Part shown: in pieces, positions 1 through 7,934 of the stretch
Position numbering within the stretch: position 1 is the first letter of the stretch
Layout: each line of letters opens with the position of its first letter
NCBI RefSeq assembly: GCF_900631615.1
Contig: NZ_LR131273.1
Span: 2,946,850 to 3,010,849, forward strand
From: Tsukamurella paurometabola
Lineage (GTDB): Bacteria; Actinomycetota; Actinomycetes; Mycobacteriales; Mycobacteriaceae
Length of the DNA: 64,000 nucleotides
Reading direction: 5' to 3'
Program-made: the position numbers and the translations under genes
Notes under the pieces: model-generated
What the model was told of the DNA's origin: nothing
The model's database searches: none
What the model saw: the letters and a program-made list of their open reading frames with translations, nothing else

Positions 1-477
1 CCGATCTCCAACGAGCCGCATTACCGCACGCTCCTGCAGCGGATCGACGGCCTGCGCGCGCTGGGCGCCGAAATCGACCAGCCCGGCGAGCCTCCGAGCC
101 TCGGCGGGTACTTCCTGTCGCCGACGATCGCCACCGGCTCGGACCCCGATCGCACCACCGCCGAGCTGTTCGGTCCGGTGATCTCCCTGCACGGCGTGGA
201 CTCCGACGAGGAGGCGCTGCGCGCCGCCAACGCGCACCCGTCGGGCCTCGACGCCTACGTCTTCGGCACCGACACCGACCGTGCGATCGCCATCGGCGCC
301 CGCGTGAAGTCCGGCGAGGTGCGCGTCAACGGCGCGAAGGTCGCCGATCTCGGGGACGATTCGGCCCAGAGCTTCTGGGGACCGTCCGGTATCGGCGGTC
401 ACGGTCCCGCCGAATCCGTGCGCGTCTTCTGCGGTGACCGGGTGGTCGGCGTCGACTCGCCCGACCTGCCGATGTGA
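1..477 (+). CDS. Aldehyde dehydrogenase family protein, C-terminal part (5' end outside window)
   Basis: The reading frame is open from base 1 and ends with TGA at 475-477, leaving the last 158 residues. The fragment carries the ALDH-superfamily C-terminal pattern: a GGYFLSPTI segment, then AELFGPVISL (usually EEIFGPV) and later RVNGAKV and FWGPSGIGGHG. The catalytic cysteine and most of the NAD site lie upstream of the window, so the substrate cannot be inferred. The PucR-type regulator that follows is convergent, and a 13-bp inverted repeat at its stop codon may end both transcripts. The family is clear; the specific enzyme is not. Confidence 0.85.
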   Translation, partial: PISNEPHYRTLLQRIDGLRALGAEIDQPGEPPSLGGYFLSPTIATGSDPDRTTAELFGPVISLHGVDSDEEALRAANAHPSGLDAYVFGTDTDRAIAIGARVKSGEVRVNGAKVADLGDDSAQSFWGPSGIGGHGPAESVRVFCGDRVVGVDSPDLPM

Positions 478-484
478 GTCCGCG

Positions 485-530
485 GTGGCCGCCCTCAGTC
501 CCGCAGCTGCACGAGCATGAGGGCGGCCAC
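485..530. terminator. 13-bp inverted repeat between convergent genes
   Basis: GTGGCCGCCCTCA (485-497) and its exact reverse complement (518-530) are 20 nt apart. The left arm covers the stop codon of the regulator and lies 8 nt after the aldehyde dehydrogenase stop. There is no T-run, so termination is inferred from position and stem strength. Confidence 0.45.
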
Positions 531-1715
531 CACGCTCGCCGCGTTGTCGGCGAGCGGCGCGGGCAGCAGCTGATCGACCCGGGCCAGCCGTCGTTCGACG
601 GTGTTGCGGTGCGTGTACAGCTTCTCCGCCGCTGCTGACGCGTTGAACCGCTCCCGGACGTACGTCAGTGCCGTGTCCCGGAGGACGGCGTCCGCGGCGG
701 CGAGATCGCCGAGGGTGTCGGCCACGAACTGATCCGCCTGCGCCATGTCCGCCGTCAGGACCGAGATCAGGGCGACGTCCTCGTACCGCACGACCCGGCG
801 CGCGGATCCGACGCGGGCCAGGACGCGCTGCGCGGCAAGGGCGTCGAGGTGGCTCCGGCGGAAGCCCTCCAGGTCCCGCCCCGGGCGCCCGAGGGCCACA
901 CGGATGCCGGCCCGATCGGCGAGCGCGACTTCCGCCGCCTCGACCGAGGGTGCCGTTTCGGCGGGAACCCACACCCACAGCGCGGACGCGCTCGCGTTGA
1001 GCGTGAGCCGCCGGTTGGCGGGGCACACCCGCATCAGCGCCTCGGCCGCCGCGTCGAGACGCGCCGCCTCATCGGAGGTGTCGCTCCAGACGATCGCTGC
1101 GAGGTGACTCCCGGTGAGGGCGTAACCGAGCCGGGCCTCCGCCCGGTCGCGGGCGATCGGGGCGCCCTCGAGCAGCAGTTGGACCGTTGCGTGCCGCTCC
1201 GCGCTGGCTCCGCGGGAGAGCTCGGCGCGTTCCTGTTCGACGTACTCGTCGAGCGCCGCGATCGAATCATCGATGAACGTCGCCATCGACCGCTCGGAGA
1301 CCTTCATCAGCTCCCGCAGCTCGTCGAGGTCGGTCGTCACCGCGAAGCACTCGTCGACCCAGGCCGACCACGCGCCGTGCTGCGCGCCGCGCCACGAGCC
1401 GAGGTCGTGCATGTCCAGGCCGCGCCGCACCACGTCACGGGCGAATTGCAGGATGTCGGGGTCCGTGCTCGGCGGCACCCGCGCGCCCGGGTCCTGCAGG
1501 TTGCCCGAGAGCCAGTGCACCATGTTCGTCTTGTTCATCCGACGGTCCGCGGCCACGAGCTGCGGGTCGTCGAGCACCGTGCGGTAGTCGGCCGATTCGT
1601 GCGCCGCCGCCGTCAGCTCCTCGACCGCGGCGTCCGTCGAGGCGAGCATCCGCTCCGCGACCTCCCGGATCAGCGTCGCGATACGCCGGTCGGGGCGCGG
1701 CCAAGACGAGTCCAT
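495..1715 (-). CDS. PucR/CdaR-type transcriptional regulator
   Basis: This 406-residue protein ends in a PucR-type helix-turn-helix (about residues 350-395, with YTHRNTVERRLARVDQLL). A GGDEF-like/CdaR middle region lies before it, and the N-terminal third is an all-helical sensory region of the RsbT-like class. Such regulators usually activate nearby catabolic genes in response to a small molecule. The neighbouring aldehyde dehydrogenase is convergent, so the target is unknown. The ATG is chosen because TACAGT lies 6 nt upstream and no Shine-Dalgarno is present. A second regulator of the same architecture lies at 29568-30830. Confidence 0.85.
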   Translation of the reverse strand: MDSSWPRPDRRIATLIREVAERMLASTDAAVEELTAAAHESADYRTVLDDPQLVAADRRMNKTNMVHWLSGNLQDPGARVPPSTDPDILQFARDVVRRGLDMHDLGSWRGAQHGAWSAWVDECFAVTTDLDELRELMKVSERSMATFIDDSIAALDEYVEQERAELSRGASAERHATVQLLLEGAPIARDRAEARLGYALTGSHLAAIVWSDTSDEAARLDAAAEALMRVCPANRRLTLNASASALWVWVPAETAPSVEAAEVALADRAGIRVALGRPGRDLEGFRRSHLDALAAQRVLARVGSARRVVRYEDVALISVLTADMAQADQFVADTLGDLAAADAVLRDTALTYVRERFNASAAAEKLYTHRNTVERRLARVDQLLPAPLADNAASVVAALMLVQLRD

Positions 1716-1721
1716 CGTCGC

Positions 1722-1727
1722 ACTGTA
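1722..1727 (-). promoter_or_regulatory. -10 element of a probable leaderless promoter (PucR-type gene)
   Basis: TACAGT is read on the minus strand, 6 nt before the ATG at 1715. No Shine-Dalgarno is visible. Confidence 0.45.
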
Positions 1728-1781
1728 TCGCCGACCGCCGGGTCCGACGGTGCGATGCGGACCGGCGATGTCGTGACCCGG

Positions 1782-2186
1782 TCAGGCTCCCGTCGCGGCG
1801 TCGTAGTCGGCGCGGGCGCGGTGCACCGCGGGCATGTTGCTCTCGGCCCACCGCTTGAGGTGCTGCACCACCGTGTACAGCGACTCGCCCAACTCGGTGA
1901 TCGTGTAGGTGACCGTGACGGGGACCGTGGCCTCGACGGTGCGGGAGAGGAGGCCGTCGCGCTCGAGCGTGCGCAGCGTCTGGGTGAGCATCTTCTGGCT
2001 CACGCCCGCCACCTCGCGGGAGAGCTCCGAGTACCGATGCGGCCGTTCATGCAGCGCGCACAGCAGGAGCGTGACCCACTTCGACGACAGCTGCTCGAGC
2101 AGCTGTCGGCTCGGGCATTGCGCGAGGAAGGCGTCGTACTCGAGCCGTTCGATCTCGCGCCGCTCCGCTGCGGTCCGGGTAGCCAT
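1782..2186 (-). CDS. HxlR-family winged-helix regulator
   Basis: The protein has 134 residues, typical for HxlR (DUF24). It has an early Cys in the AQCPSRQLLEQLSSKW region (about residue 25), then the winged helix RYSELSREVAGVSQKMLTQT and the wing segment around VTVTYTITELG. The single N-terminal Cys is the usual redox or electrophile sensor of the family. The ATG at 2186 is preceded by GGAGGAC. The longer open frame runs back into the divergent oxidoreductase gene and is not coding. It is divergent from the MDR oxidoreductase at 2305, which it probably regulates. Confidence 0.9.
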   Translation of the reverse strand: MATRTAAERREIERLEYDAFLAQCPSRQLLEQLSSKWVTLLLCALHERPHRYSELSREVAGVSQKMLTQTLRTLERDGLLSRTVEATVPVTVTYTITELGESLYTVVQHLKRWAESNMPAVHRARADYDAATGA

Positions 2187-2224
2187 GGCCGTCCTCCAGT
2201 GTTCCTTACGCACCTCCAGGTACG

Positions 2225-2243
2225 TACTTTCTATTGGAGAGTA
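2225..2243. promoter_or_regulatory. Candidate HxlR operator in the divergent promoter region
   Basis: TACTTTC-N5-GAGAGTA is an imperfect 7+5+7 palindrome between hxlR and the oxidoreductase gene. HxlR regulators of such pairs usually bind sites of this kind. Binding is inferred. Confidence 0.45.
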
Positions 2244-2304
2244 ACGCTGCAATGGTGTGGGGGCAACGCCCCGAACCGCGGGGCGACCGGCGGAAGGAAC
2301 CACC

Positions 2305-3183
2305 ATGCAGGCAGTACACGTGAGTCCCGGCGGCGTTCCCGCGATCGTCGAGATCCCCGTCCCCGACCCCCGGCCGGGTGAGGTGCTCGTCCGGATCGCC
2401 GCCGCCGCGGTGAACCCGGTCGACGCCTTCACCGCCGCGGGTGGTCCGCGCGACGCCGGCTGGGTCGGCCCGGATGCCGTTCTCGGGCTGGGCTGGGACC
2501 TCGCGGGCGAGGTCGTGGCCGCGGGCGACGGTGCCGCGATCACGCCCGGCACCCGGGTCGCGGCGATCGTCGCGGACCCGGCCATCGCCACCTTCGCGCA
2601 GTACGTGGCGCTGCCCGCGGCCGATGTCGCGCCGATCCCGGAGGGGATCGGCACCGTCGACGCGGCGGCGCTACCGCTGGCGTCGCTCACGGCCGCCCAG
2701 GCCCTCGACCTCGCCGGCGAGCCCGCGGGAGACCTGCTGATCACCGGCGCCGCGGGCGCGGTAGGCGGCTTCGCGGTGCCCCTCGCGGTACGCGCAGGAT
2801 GGTCGGTCACCGGTCTCGCCCGCAGCTCGGACGCCGAGGGCCTCCGGGCCCTCGGCGCGGCGCCGCTCGCCGATCTCGCCGGTGGCTACGACGCCGCCCT
2901 GGACACCGCGTCCATCGGTGAGCCCGTCGCCGCGACGGTCCGCGGCGGCGGCACGTACATCGCGGTGCTGCCCGGAACCGAGCCCCGGACGGACCGGATC
3001 CGTTCCGTCGCCGTGTCGGTGCGCGCCGACGGGGCCCGGCTGGTGTCCCTGTTCGACCTCGCCGCGCAGGGCGTCCTCGTCCCGCACGTGCGCGCAACCG
3101 TGCCGCTGGCGCGTTTCGACGAGGCCCTGGCCGCGGCCGCGGTGCGCGGTGCCCGGGGCAAGGTGGTCGTGGTCGTGGCCTGA
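2305..3183 (+). CDS. NADP-dependent quinone oxidoreductase-like MDR protein
   Basis: This is a 292-residue zinc-free medium-chain reductase. The N-terminal GroES-like domain has [18 protein letters not shown] and [12 protein letters not shown]. The Rossmann domain has [16 protein letters not shown] at about residues 147-162, in place of the usual AxxGGVG nucleotide-binding motif. It probably reduces quinones or enals with NADPH. The ATG at 2305 has the Shine-Dalgarno GGAAGGA; the earlier in-frame ATG at 2257 lies in the operator region. The adjacent divergent HxlR gene suggests electrophile-responsive control. Confidence 0.85.
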   Translation: MQAVHVSPGGVPAIVEIPVPDPRPGEVLVRIAAAAVNPVDAFTAAGGPRDAGWVGPDAVLGLGWDLAGEVVAAGDGAAITPGTRVAAIVADPAIATFAQYVALPAADVAPIPEGIGTVDAAALPLASLTAAQALDLAGEPAGDLLITGAAGAVGGFAVPLAVRAGWSVTGLARSSDAEGLRALGAAPLADLAGGYDAALDTASIGEPVAATVRGGGTYIAVLPGTEPRTDRIRSVAVSVRADGARLVSLFDLAAQGVLVPHVRATVPLARFDEALAAAAVRGARGKVVVVVA

Positions 3184-3213
3184 CGCCGTGTGCGGGCGAC
3201 GATCCGCGCCGCC

Positions 3214-3219
3214 TAGGAT
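3214..3219 (+). promoter_or_regulatory. -10 element before gatC
   Basis: TAGGAT lies 7 nt before the gatC ATG, which would give a leaderless or near-leaderless transcript. Confidence 0.45.
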
Positions 3220-3226
3220 CAGGGGC

Positions 3227-3523
3227 ATGTCTGCCATCTCCCGGGACGAGGTCGCCCACCTGGCGCGCCTGTCGCGCCTCGCCGTCACCGACGAAGAGCT
3301 CGACGTCTTCGCCACGCAGCTCGATTCGATCCTCGAGCACGTCAAGGTGGTGACGGAGGTCGGCGACGCGGACGTCGCGCCGCTCACCCTGCCCGAGGGC
3401 AACGTGAACGTGAACCGGGCGGACGACCCCGTCGGAAGCCTCACGCCCGAGGAGGCGCTCTCGGGCGCCCCGAACCGCGAGGGCGACCGCTTCGCCGTGC
3501 CGCGCATCCTGGGGGAGGAGTGA
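3227..3523 (+). CDS. gatC: Asp-tRNA(Asn)/Glu-tRNA(Gln) amidotransferase subunit C
   Basis: The protein has 98 residues, the normal GatC size. It shows the family's [20 protein letters not shown] start, a central [11 protein letters not shown] helix and the C-terminal [20 protein letters not shown] tail that threads between GatA and GatB. It stabilises the GatCAB complex, which converts misacylated Glu-tRNA(Gln) or Asp-tRNA(Asn) to the correct species. gatA follows after 2 nt, so the two are co-transcribed. gatB lies about 9 kb downstream on the same strand, separated by pfkA and other genes. Confidence 0.95.
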   Translation: MSAISRDEVAHLARLSRLAVTDEELDVFATQLDSILEHVKVVTEVGDADVAPLTLPEGNVNVNRADDPVGSLTPEEALSGAPNREGDRFAVPRILGEE

Positions 3524-3525
3524 CC

Positions 3526-5016
3526 ATGACGGATCTGCGTGCGTTCACCGAGATCACCGGCGCCACCGCCGCCGACCTCGCCGCGAATATCGCCGCGGGC
3601 GACCTGAGCTCCGTCGAGGTCACCCAGGCGCACTTGGACCGGATCGCCGAGGTCGACGGCGAGTTGGGCGCCTTCCTGCACGTCTCCGGTGAGGAGGCCC
3701 TCGCGGCCGCCCGCGCCGTCGACGAGGCCCGGGCCCGCGGCGAGCAGCCCGCGTCCGCGCTCGCCGGGGTGCCGCTGGCGCTCAAGGACGTCTTCACGAC
3801 GACCGATGCGCCGACCACCTGCGGCTCCAAGATCCTCGAGGGGTGGACGGCGCCGTACGACGCGACGGTCACCGCGAAGCTGCGTGCCGCAGGGATCCCG
3901 ATCCTCGGCAAGACCAACATGGACGAGTTCGCCATGGGCTCGTCGACGGAGAACTCCGCGTACGGCGTGACCCGCAACCCGTGGGCGGCCGATCGCACGC
4001 CGGGCGGCTCCGGCGGCGGCAGTGCCGCGGCCCTCGCCTCCTACGAGGCGCCGCTCGCCATCGGCACGGACACCGGCGGCTCGATCCGTCAGCCCGCGTC
4101 GCTGACGGCGACCGTCGGCGTGCGCCCGACCTACGGCGCGGTCAGTCGCTACGGCCTCGTCGCCTGCGCCTCGTCGCTGGACCAGGGCGGGCCGTGTGCG
4201 CGCACCGTGCTCGACACCGCCCTCCTGCACGAGGTGATCGCCGGGCACGACCCGCGCGACTCGACCTCGCTCGACGCGCCGGTTCCCGGCGTCGTCGCGG
4301 CCGCGCGGGCGGGCGCCGGCGGCGATCTGCAGGGCGTCCGTGTGGGGCTGGTCAAGGAGTTCGGTGCCGAGGGCACCGAGGCCGGCGTCCAGGCGTCGTT
4401 CGAGAAGGCCGTGCAGCAGCTGCGCGACCTGGGCGCCGAGACGGTCGAGATCTCGCTCCCCACGTTGCAGTACTCGCTGGCGGCGTACTACCTGATCCTC
4501 CCGTCGGAGGTGTCCTCGAACCTCGCCCGGTTCGACGCGATGCGCTACGGCCTCCGGTCGGGCGACGACGGCAGTCATTCCGCGGAGGAGGTCATGGCGC
4601 TCACCCGCGAGGCGGGCTTCGGCCCGGAGGTCAAGCGGCGCATCATGATCGGCACCTACGCGTTGAGCTCCGGCTACTACGACGCCTACTACGGCAGTGC
4701 GCAGAAGGTCCGGACCCTCCTCGCAGCGGACTTCGCGAAGGCCTACGAGCAGGTGGACGTCATCGTCTCGCCGACCACTCCCACCACGGCGTTCAAGCTG
4801 GGGGAGAAGGTCGGCGATCCGCTCGCGATGTACCTGTTCGACCTGTTCACGCTGCCGACGAACCTCGCCGGGCACTGCGGCATGTCGGTGCCCTCGGGGC
4901 TCTCGACCGACGACGGGCTCCCCGTCGGGCTGCAGATCCTGGCGCCCGCGCAGGCGGACGACCGGCTCTACAAGGTCGGTGCCGCCTACGAGGCCGCCCG
5001 CGGTCCCGTCGCCTGA
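3526..5016 (+). CDS. gatA: Asp-tRNA(Asn)/Glu-tRNA(Gln) amidotransferase subunit A
   Basis: This is a 496-residue amidase-signature enzyme that releases ammonia from glutamine for transamidation of misacylated tRNA. The Ser-cisSer-Lys triad is visible as Lys87 ([10 protein letters not shown]), Ser162 in the Gly/Ser-rich loop and the nucleophile Ser186 ([12 protein letters not shown]). The spacing agrees with characterised GatA proteins. The ATG at 3526 is chosen because GGGGGAGGAG precedes it; a GTG at 3520 overlaps gatC but sits on the Shine-Dalgarno. Confidence 0.96.
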   Translation: MTDLRAFTEITGATAADLAANIAAGDLSSVEVTQAHLDRIAEVDGELGAFLHVSGEEALAAARAVDEARARGEQPASALAGVPLALKDVFTTTDAPTTCGSKILEGWTAPYDATVTAKLRAAGIPILGKTNMDEFAMGSSTENSAYGVTRNPWAADRTPGGSGGGSAAALASYEAPLAIGTDTGGSIRQPASLTATVGVRPTYGAVSRYGLVACASSLDQGGPCARTVLDTALLHEVIAGHDPRDSTSLDAPVPGVVAAARAGAGGDLQGVRVGLVKEFGAEGTEAGVQASFEKAVQQLRDLGAETVEISLPTLQYSLAAYYLILPSEVSSNLARFDAMRYGLRSGDDGSHSAEEVMALTREAGFGPEVKRRIMIGTYALSSGYYDAYYGSAQKVRTLLAADFAKAYEQVDVIVSPTTPTTAFKLGEKVGDPLAMYLFDLFTLPTNLAGHCGMSVPSGLSTDDGLPVGLQILAPAQADDRLYKVGAAYEAARGPVA

Positions 5017-5042
5017 CGCGGCGGTGACACGGCCCCGTCCGG

Positions 5043-5474
5043 CTACTCGGCGGGGTGGAGATGGGTGGTGATGCCCAGCATGTTCCAGGTGTTGATCGTG
5101 CCGACGGCGACGAGCAGGTCGGTGCGGCGCTCCTCACCGAGGAGTCGGCCGGCCTCGTCCCACAGTGCGTCATCGACCGCGTCGATTCCGGCGGTGAGGC
5201 GCTCGACGAAGGCCAGTGCGACGCGCTGCGTCTCGTCGAAGAACGGGCTCTCCTCCCACGCGGCGACGCCGTAGATCGTGCGGGTCGGCGTGCCGAGCCG
5301 CTCGAGGTCGCGCGCATGCATGTCCACGCAGTACGCGCAGTCGTTGATCTGCGAGGCGCGGAGTTTGACGATGTCGTACAGCACCTTGCCCAGCGATGTC
5401 GCCAGGCGGGTGTCCAGCGCGATCAGGGCCTTGTAGGTCTCGGGCGACGACGTGGCTCCGGGGGTGCGGCTCAT
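5043..5474 (-). CDS. AhpD-like carboxymuconolactone decarboxylase-family protein
   Basis: The 143-residue protein has the AhpD/CMD core: KLRASQINDCAYCVDMHARD at about residues 38-57 contains the CxxC-x3-H redox centre of alkylhydroperoxidase-type members. The likely role is thiol-dependent peroxide reduction rather than true decarboxylation. The ATG at 5474 has AGGAGAGG upstream; the longer frame runs through the operator. It lies just downstream of the same-strand Rrf2 regulator gene, with a TGGATA-N5-TGTCCA site 18 nt upstream of its start. Confidence 0.88.
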   Translation of the reverse strand: MSRTPGATSSPETYKALIALDTRLATSLGKVLYDIVKLRASQINDCAYCVDMHARDLERLGTPTRTIYGVAAWEESPFFDETQRVALAFVERLTAGIDAVDDALWDEAGRLLGEERRTDLLVAVGTINTWNMLGITTHLHPAE

Positions 5475-5492
5475 GACGGTTCCTCTCCTATA

Positions 5493-5509
5493 TGGATAAT
5501 TTATGTCCA
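5493..5509. promoter_or_regulatory. Candidate Rrf2-type operator upstream of the AhpD-like gene
   Basis: TGGATA-N5-TGTCCA is a 17-bp near-palindrome. The same design (TGGACA-N5-TATCCG) recurs upstream of the rrf2 gene at 6048-6064. Confidence 0.55.
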
Positions 5510-5551
5510 GGTTTTTGGTCGGGGTCTCGCAGGCGGGGTGGCGTGATGGGC

Positions 5552-6031
5552 TCAGGCGCCGCCGAAGTGGCGACGCGCCGCGTCGGCGACTCGTCGTGGC
5601 GTGGCGTCCGACAGGTCGGCGATCGACGTCGCGGCCAGCTCGCGCCGCCACGCCAGTTCGGCGCCGCGCATCGCCTGAGCGATGCCGCACGGACGGGCGA
5701 ACTCGCTGCGCGGGCTGCTCTCGTTCATCCCGCGCTGCCGGATCTCGGTGCAGGCGAACGCGGCCGTGCCGCCCTCGATCGCGGCGACGACGTCCATCAG
5801 CGTGACGTCCGACGCGGGCCGGGCGAGTCGTATCCCGCCCCGGCGCCCGGGGAGGGATTCGGTGATCCCGCTGCGCGCCAGCGCCTGCAGCTGCTTACCG
5901 AGGTACGCCGCGGGAAGGTCGTAGGACTCGGCCAGCCGCGAAGCCGGTACGGGAGTCAGCCCGCCCTCGTCGAGCCAGTGCAGCAGCACGCACACGTGCG
6001 CCGCCCACTCGATTCCCTCGCTCATTCGCAT
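5552..6031 (-). CDS. Rrf2-family transcriptional regulator
   Basis: The 159-residue protein has the Rrf2 winged helix: WAAHVCVLLHWLDEGG, SRLAESYDLPAAYLGKQLQ and LPGRRGGIRLARP. Two Cys (FACTEIRQ and ARPCGI) occupy the region where IscR/NsrR relatives carry three cluster ligands, so an iron-sulfur cluster is uncertain and thiol sensing is possible. The start at 6031 has GGAG 6 nt upstream. The AhpD-like gene is downstream on the same strand, and matching 17-bp palindromes precede both genes. Autoregulation and control of that gene are therefore likely. Confidence 0.88.
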   Translation of the reverse strand: MRMSEGIEWAAHVCVLLHWLDEGGLTPVPASRLAESYDLPAAYLGKQLQALARSGITESLPGRRGGIRLARPASDVTLMDVVAAIEGGTAAFACTEIRQRGMNESSPRSEFARPCGIAQAMRGAELAWRRELAATSIADLSDATPRRVADAARRHFGGA

Positions 6032-6047
6032 GACCCACTCCTTAACC

Positions 6048-6064
6048 TGGACACAATGTATCCG
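6048..6064. promoter_or_regulatory. Candidate Rrf2-type operator upstream of rrf2
   Basis: TGGACA-N5-TATCCG is a 17-bp site flanked by TTAACC (6042-6047) and GGTTAA (6064-6069), so the wider region is also an inverted repeat. Its right side overlaps the stop codon of the upstream hydrolase gene. Confidence 0.55.
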
Positions 6065-6065
6065 G

Positions 6066-7262
6066 TTAAACTGGGGTGGGCAAGCCCTTCGTCGTGACCA
6101 GGTCCGCGACCAGCTCCGATCCCTGTCGTTCGTCGTACCGGTGGCCCAGACCGGGCGGGGGCGCGGTCGCACCCAGCAGGTCGACGGTGGCCTGGACGAA
6201 CGAGAGCACGGGCAGCCATGGCGGCCGCGGGGTCGCGCGACCCGACCCGGACGCGGGCCGCGACGGCGGCGCGAACAGCAACCGCGGCGACCAGATCCCC
6301 ACCGGATCGGAGGCGTTGAGCTGCGCGGGACCGGCGATCGCCACGCCGGCCGGGGTCCCCACCTGCAGCGTCGCGGCGACCGAGGTGTGGAGTTCGCTCG
6401 CCCGTCGTTGCGCCGCGAGCACGCCCACCGTCCCCAGGCTCTGGCCGTACACCCGGACCGGGGTCGACGGTGCGCGACGGTGCAACTCGTCGATCAGCGC
6501 GGCCGTGCTCGCCGCGGCGGCGTCGCGATGCAGGACGAACGACTGCCAGCTCGGCATCTCGGTGTACTGCACCGCCACGATGGCGCTGTCCCCGTGCAGT
6601 GACTCCTCGACCCCGCGCACGAAATGCGGGTCCACCCAACCGGAACCGGTCGGCACCGCGATCACCACGGCCCGCCGGGCGAGACCGCCCGCCGCGATGA
6701 GCCGGTCCACCGCCACCGCGGCTCGCGCGGTGGGGGAGGCGCCGTCACCGAGCGAGGCGTACGCCCGCACGCCTCGCGTCGCGGTCTCGATACCCACGAA
6801 GCGATCCGCGTACGACGCCGACTCCGCCGAGGTCGCGGTGGCGGGCCATGCGACTCCGCCCAGCACCGCGACCCCGGCCAGGGCCGCGGCGGCCGCACGC
6901 GCCCGCACGGGCCATACCACGGCGACAGCGAGAGGTGCCGCCGCGACCGCGCAGACGAGTGCCGCGAAAGCCGGCGGCCCCACCGGCTCCGCGCCGGCGG
7001 CCGCCCGGAGGTGGTTCTGCCACAGCACCCAGCCCACCAGCGCCGCCGCCCCGAGGTAGAGCGCCGCGCGACCACCACCGTCCGACGGCTCGCGGCGCCG
7101 CACGGCGATCCATCCGACGAGCGCCCCCACCGACCCGAGGAGCAGGCACACCACGATCTGCACGAGCACGGTGCGCGGCAACTGGTTCGGGAACAGCGCG
7201 CACGCCACTCCGACGGCGTAGCCGGTGAGTACACCGCCGCGGGCGTGGGGCCGCGCGATCAC
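6066..7262 (-). CDS. Membrane alpha/beta-hydrolase (Abhydrolase_9-like)
   Basis: The 398-residue protein has about four hydrophobic segments in the first ~140 residues. A hydrolase domain follows, with AVPTGSGWVDPHFV, the nucleophile elbow VRYGQSLG and GIWSPRLL, motifs typical of actinobacterial Abhydrolase_9 membrane proteins. The N-terminal region is short for the family, which often exceeds 500 residues. The GTG at 7262 overlaps the stop of the upstream phospholipase-like gene (GTGA), so the two are translationally coupled. The substrate is unknown; an ester or lipid is plausible given the partner. The open frame continues upstream to 7475, but that part is an arginine-rich shadow of the neighbour. 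Confidence 0.75.
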   Translation of the reverse strand: MIARPHARGGVLTGYAVGVACALFPNQLPRTVLVQIVVCLLLGSVGALVGWIAVRRREPSDGGGRAALYLGAAALVGWVLWQNHLRAAAGAEPVGPPAFAALVCAVAAAPLAVAVVWPVRARAAAAALAGVAVLGGVAWPATATSAESASYADRFVGIETATRGVRAYASLGDGASPTARAAVAVDRLIAAGGLARRAVVIAVPTGSGWVDPHFVRGVEESLHGDSAIVAVQYTEMPSWQSFVLHRDAAAASTAALIDELHRRAPSTPVRVYGQSLGTVGVLAAQRRASELHTSVAATLQVGTPAGVAIAGPAQLNASDPVGIWSPRLLFAPPSRPASGSGRATPRPPWLPVLSFVQATVDLLGATAPPPGLGHRYDERQGSELVADLVTTKGLPTPV

Positions 7263-7822
7263 AGCCGGCCCCCTGCGGTGATCCAGCTGGTGAACAGCTC
7301 GGGGACGGACTCGGCGCGGGGCGGGCCGCCGTGCTGGCGCCACGTGTTCGCGCGCACCGCCAGCACGGCGAGCCCGGCGACCTCGGAGCAGGCGCGGCGC
7401 TGCGCGACCGGTCGGGCGGCGCACGCCGCCGCCAAACGGTCGGCGAAGGCGTCGTCGAGCCGGCGGCGGGCCCAATCGCCCAATGGGCGGCCTGCGGCGT
7501 CGGCGTGGCGCAACAGGTCGTAGCCCAGGTCATGGGCCTTGCAGGGCGCGTCGAAGTCCGCGGGGAGCCGGACCACCGAGGAACACTCCCCGTGCGGGTT
7601 CAGCGCGTACCCGGGCCCCACCGCCGCCTCGTACCCCACGGCCCGGGGCACGGAGCGCACCTGCGCGGCCGGGTCGACCGCGGGATCGGTGATGGAACGG
7701 ACGGCCGCGGCGGTGGTCGAGTCCTCGCGCGCGGCGGTGTCGCCCGCGGCGACGGGCAGAGCGACTCCGAACGACAGGGGAACGGCCAGTACGGCTGCGG
7801 CGGTGAGCATGCGGCGATTCAT
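7259..7822 (-). CDS. Secreted phospholipase A2-like protein
   Basis: The 187-residue precursor has a signal peptide (basic start, hydrophobic core at residues 6-25, likely cleavage near AAG). The prokaryotic PLA2 motif CKAHDLGYD has the His97-Asp98 catalytic pair. Six Cys in the mature part could form disulfides. It would hydrolyse phospholipid acyl esters outside the membrane, and it is coupled to the membrane hydrolase gene. The ATG is supported by TAGCGT 7 nt upstream. Confidence 0.8.
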   Translation of the reverse strand: MNRRMLTAAAVLAVPLSFGVALPVAAGDTAAREDSTTAAAVRSITDPAVDPAAQVRSVPRAVGYEAAVGPGYALNPHGECSSVVRLPADFDAPCKAHDLGYDLLRHADAAGRPLGDWARRRLDDAFADRLAAACAARPVAQRRACSEVAGLAVLAVRANTWRQHGGPPRAESVPELFTSWITAGGRL

Positions 7823-7829
7823 GTCAGCG

Positions 7830-7835
7830 ACGCTA
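7830..7835 (-). promoter_or_regulatory. -10 element before the phospholipase-like gene
   Basis: TAGCGT is read on the minus strand, 7 nt before the ATG at 7822. The same hexamer serves the divergent kinase gene. Confidence 0.4.
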
Positions 7836-7920
7836 AGAACGACGGACCGGCACCCGGATCGGCTGCGCGAGGGGTTCGATATCACCCGGAAGTATGAGGA
7901 CGCCGAGTGCGCGGTGCCCC

Positions 7921-7926
7921 TAGCGT
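7921..7926 (+). promoter_or_regulatory. -10 element before the sensor kinase gene
   Basis: TAGCGT lies 8 nt before the ATG at 7935, with no clear Shine-Dalgarno. Confidence 0.4.
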
Positions 7927-7934
7927 TGCCTTCC

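Noticed and set aside
3181-3226. A hairpin terminator between the oxidoreductase and gatC
   Set aside because: The 43-nt gap has no stem longer than a few bases. It holds only the gatC -10.
849-4875. Long open frames at 849-2381 (+) and 2671-4875 (-)
   Set aside because: Both are composition shadows of the PucR, HxlR, oxidoreductase and gatCA genes, with no domain pattern and Arg/His-rich translation.
3520-5016. GTG 3520 as the gatA start
   Set aside because: It would place the start on the Shine-Dalgarno and overlap gatC; ATG 3526 has correct spacing.
6066-7475. Longer N-terminus for the membrane hydrolase
   Set aside because: The extension overlaps the phospholipase-like gene and reads as Arg/Pro-rich nonsense. 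The GTG at 7262 gives a coupled start and begins just before the first membrane helix.
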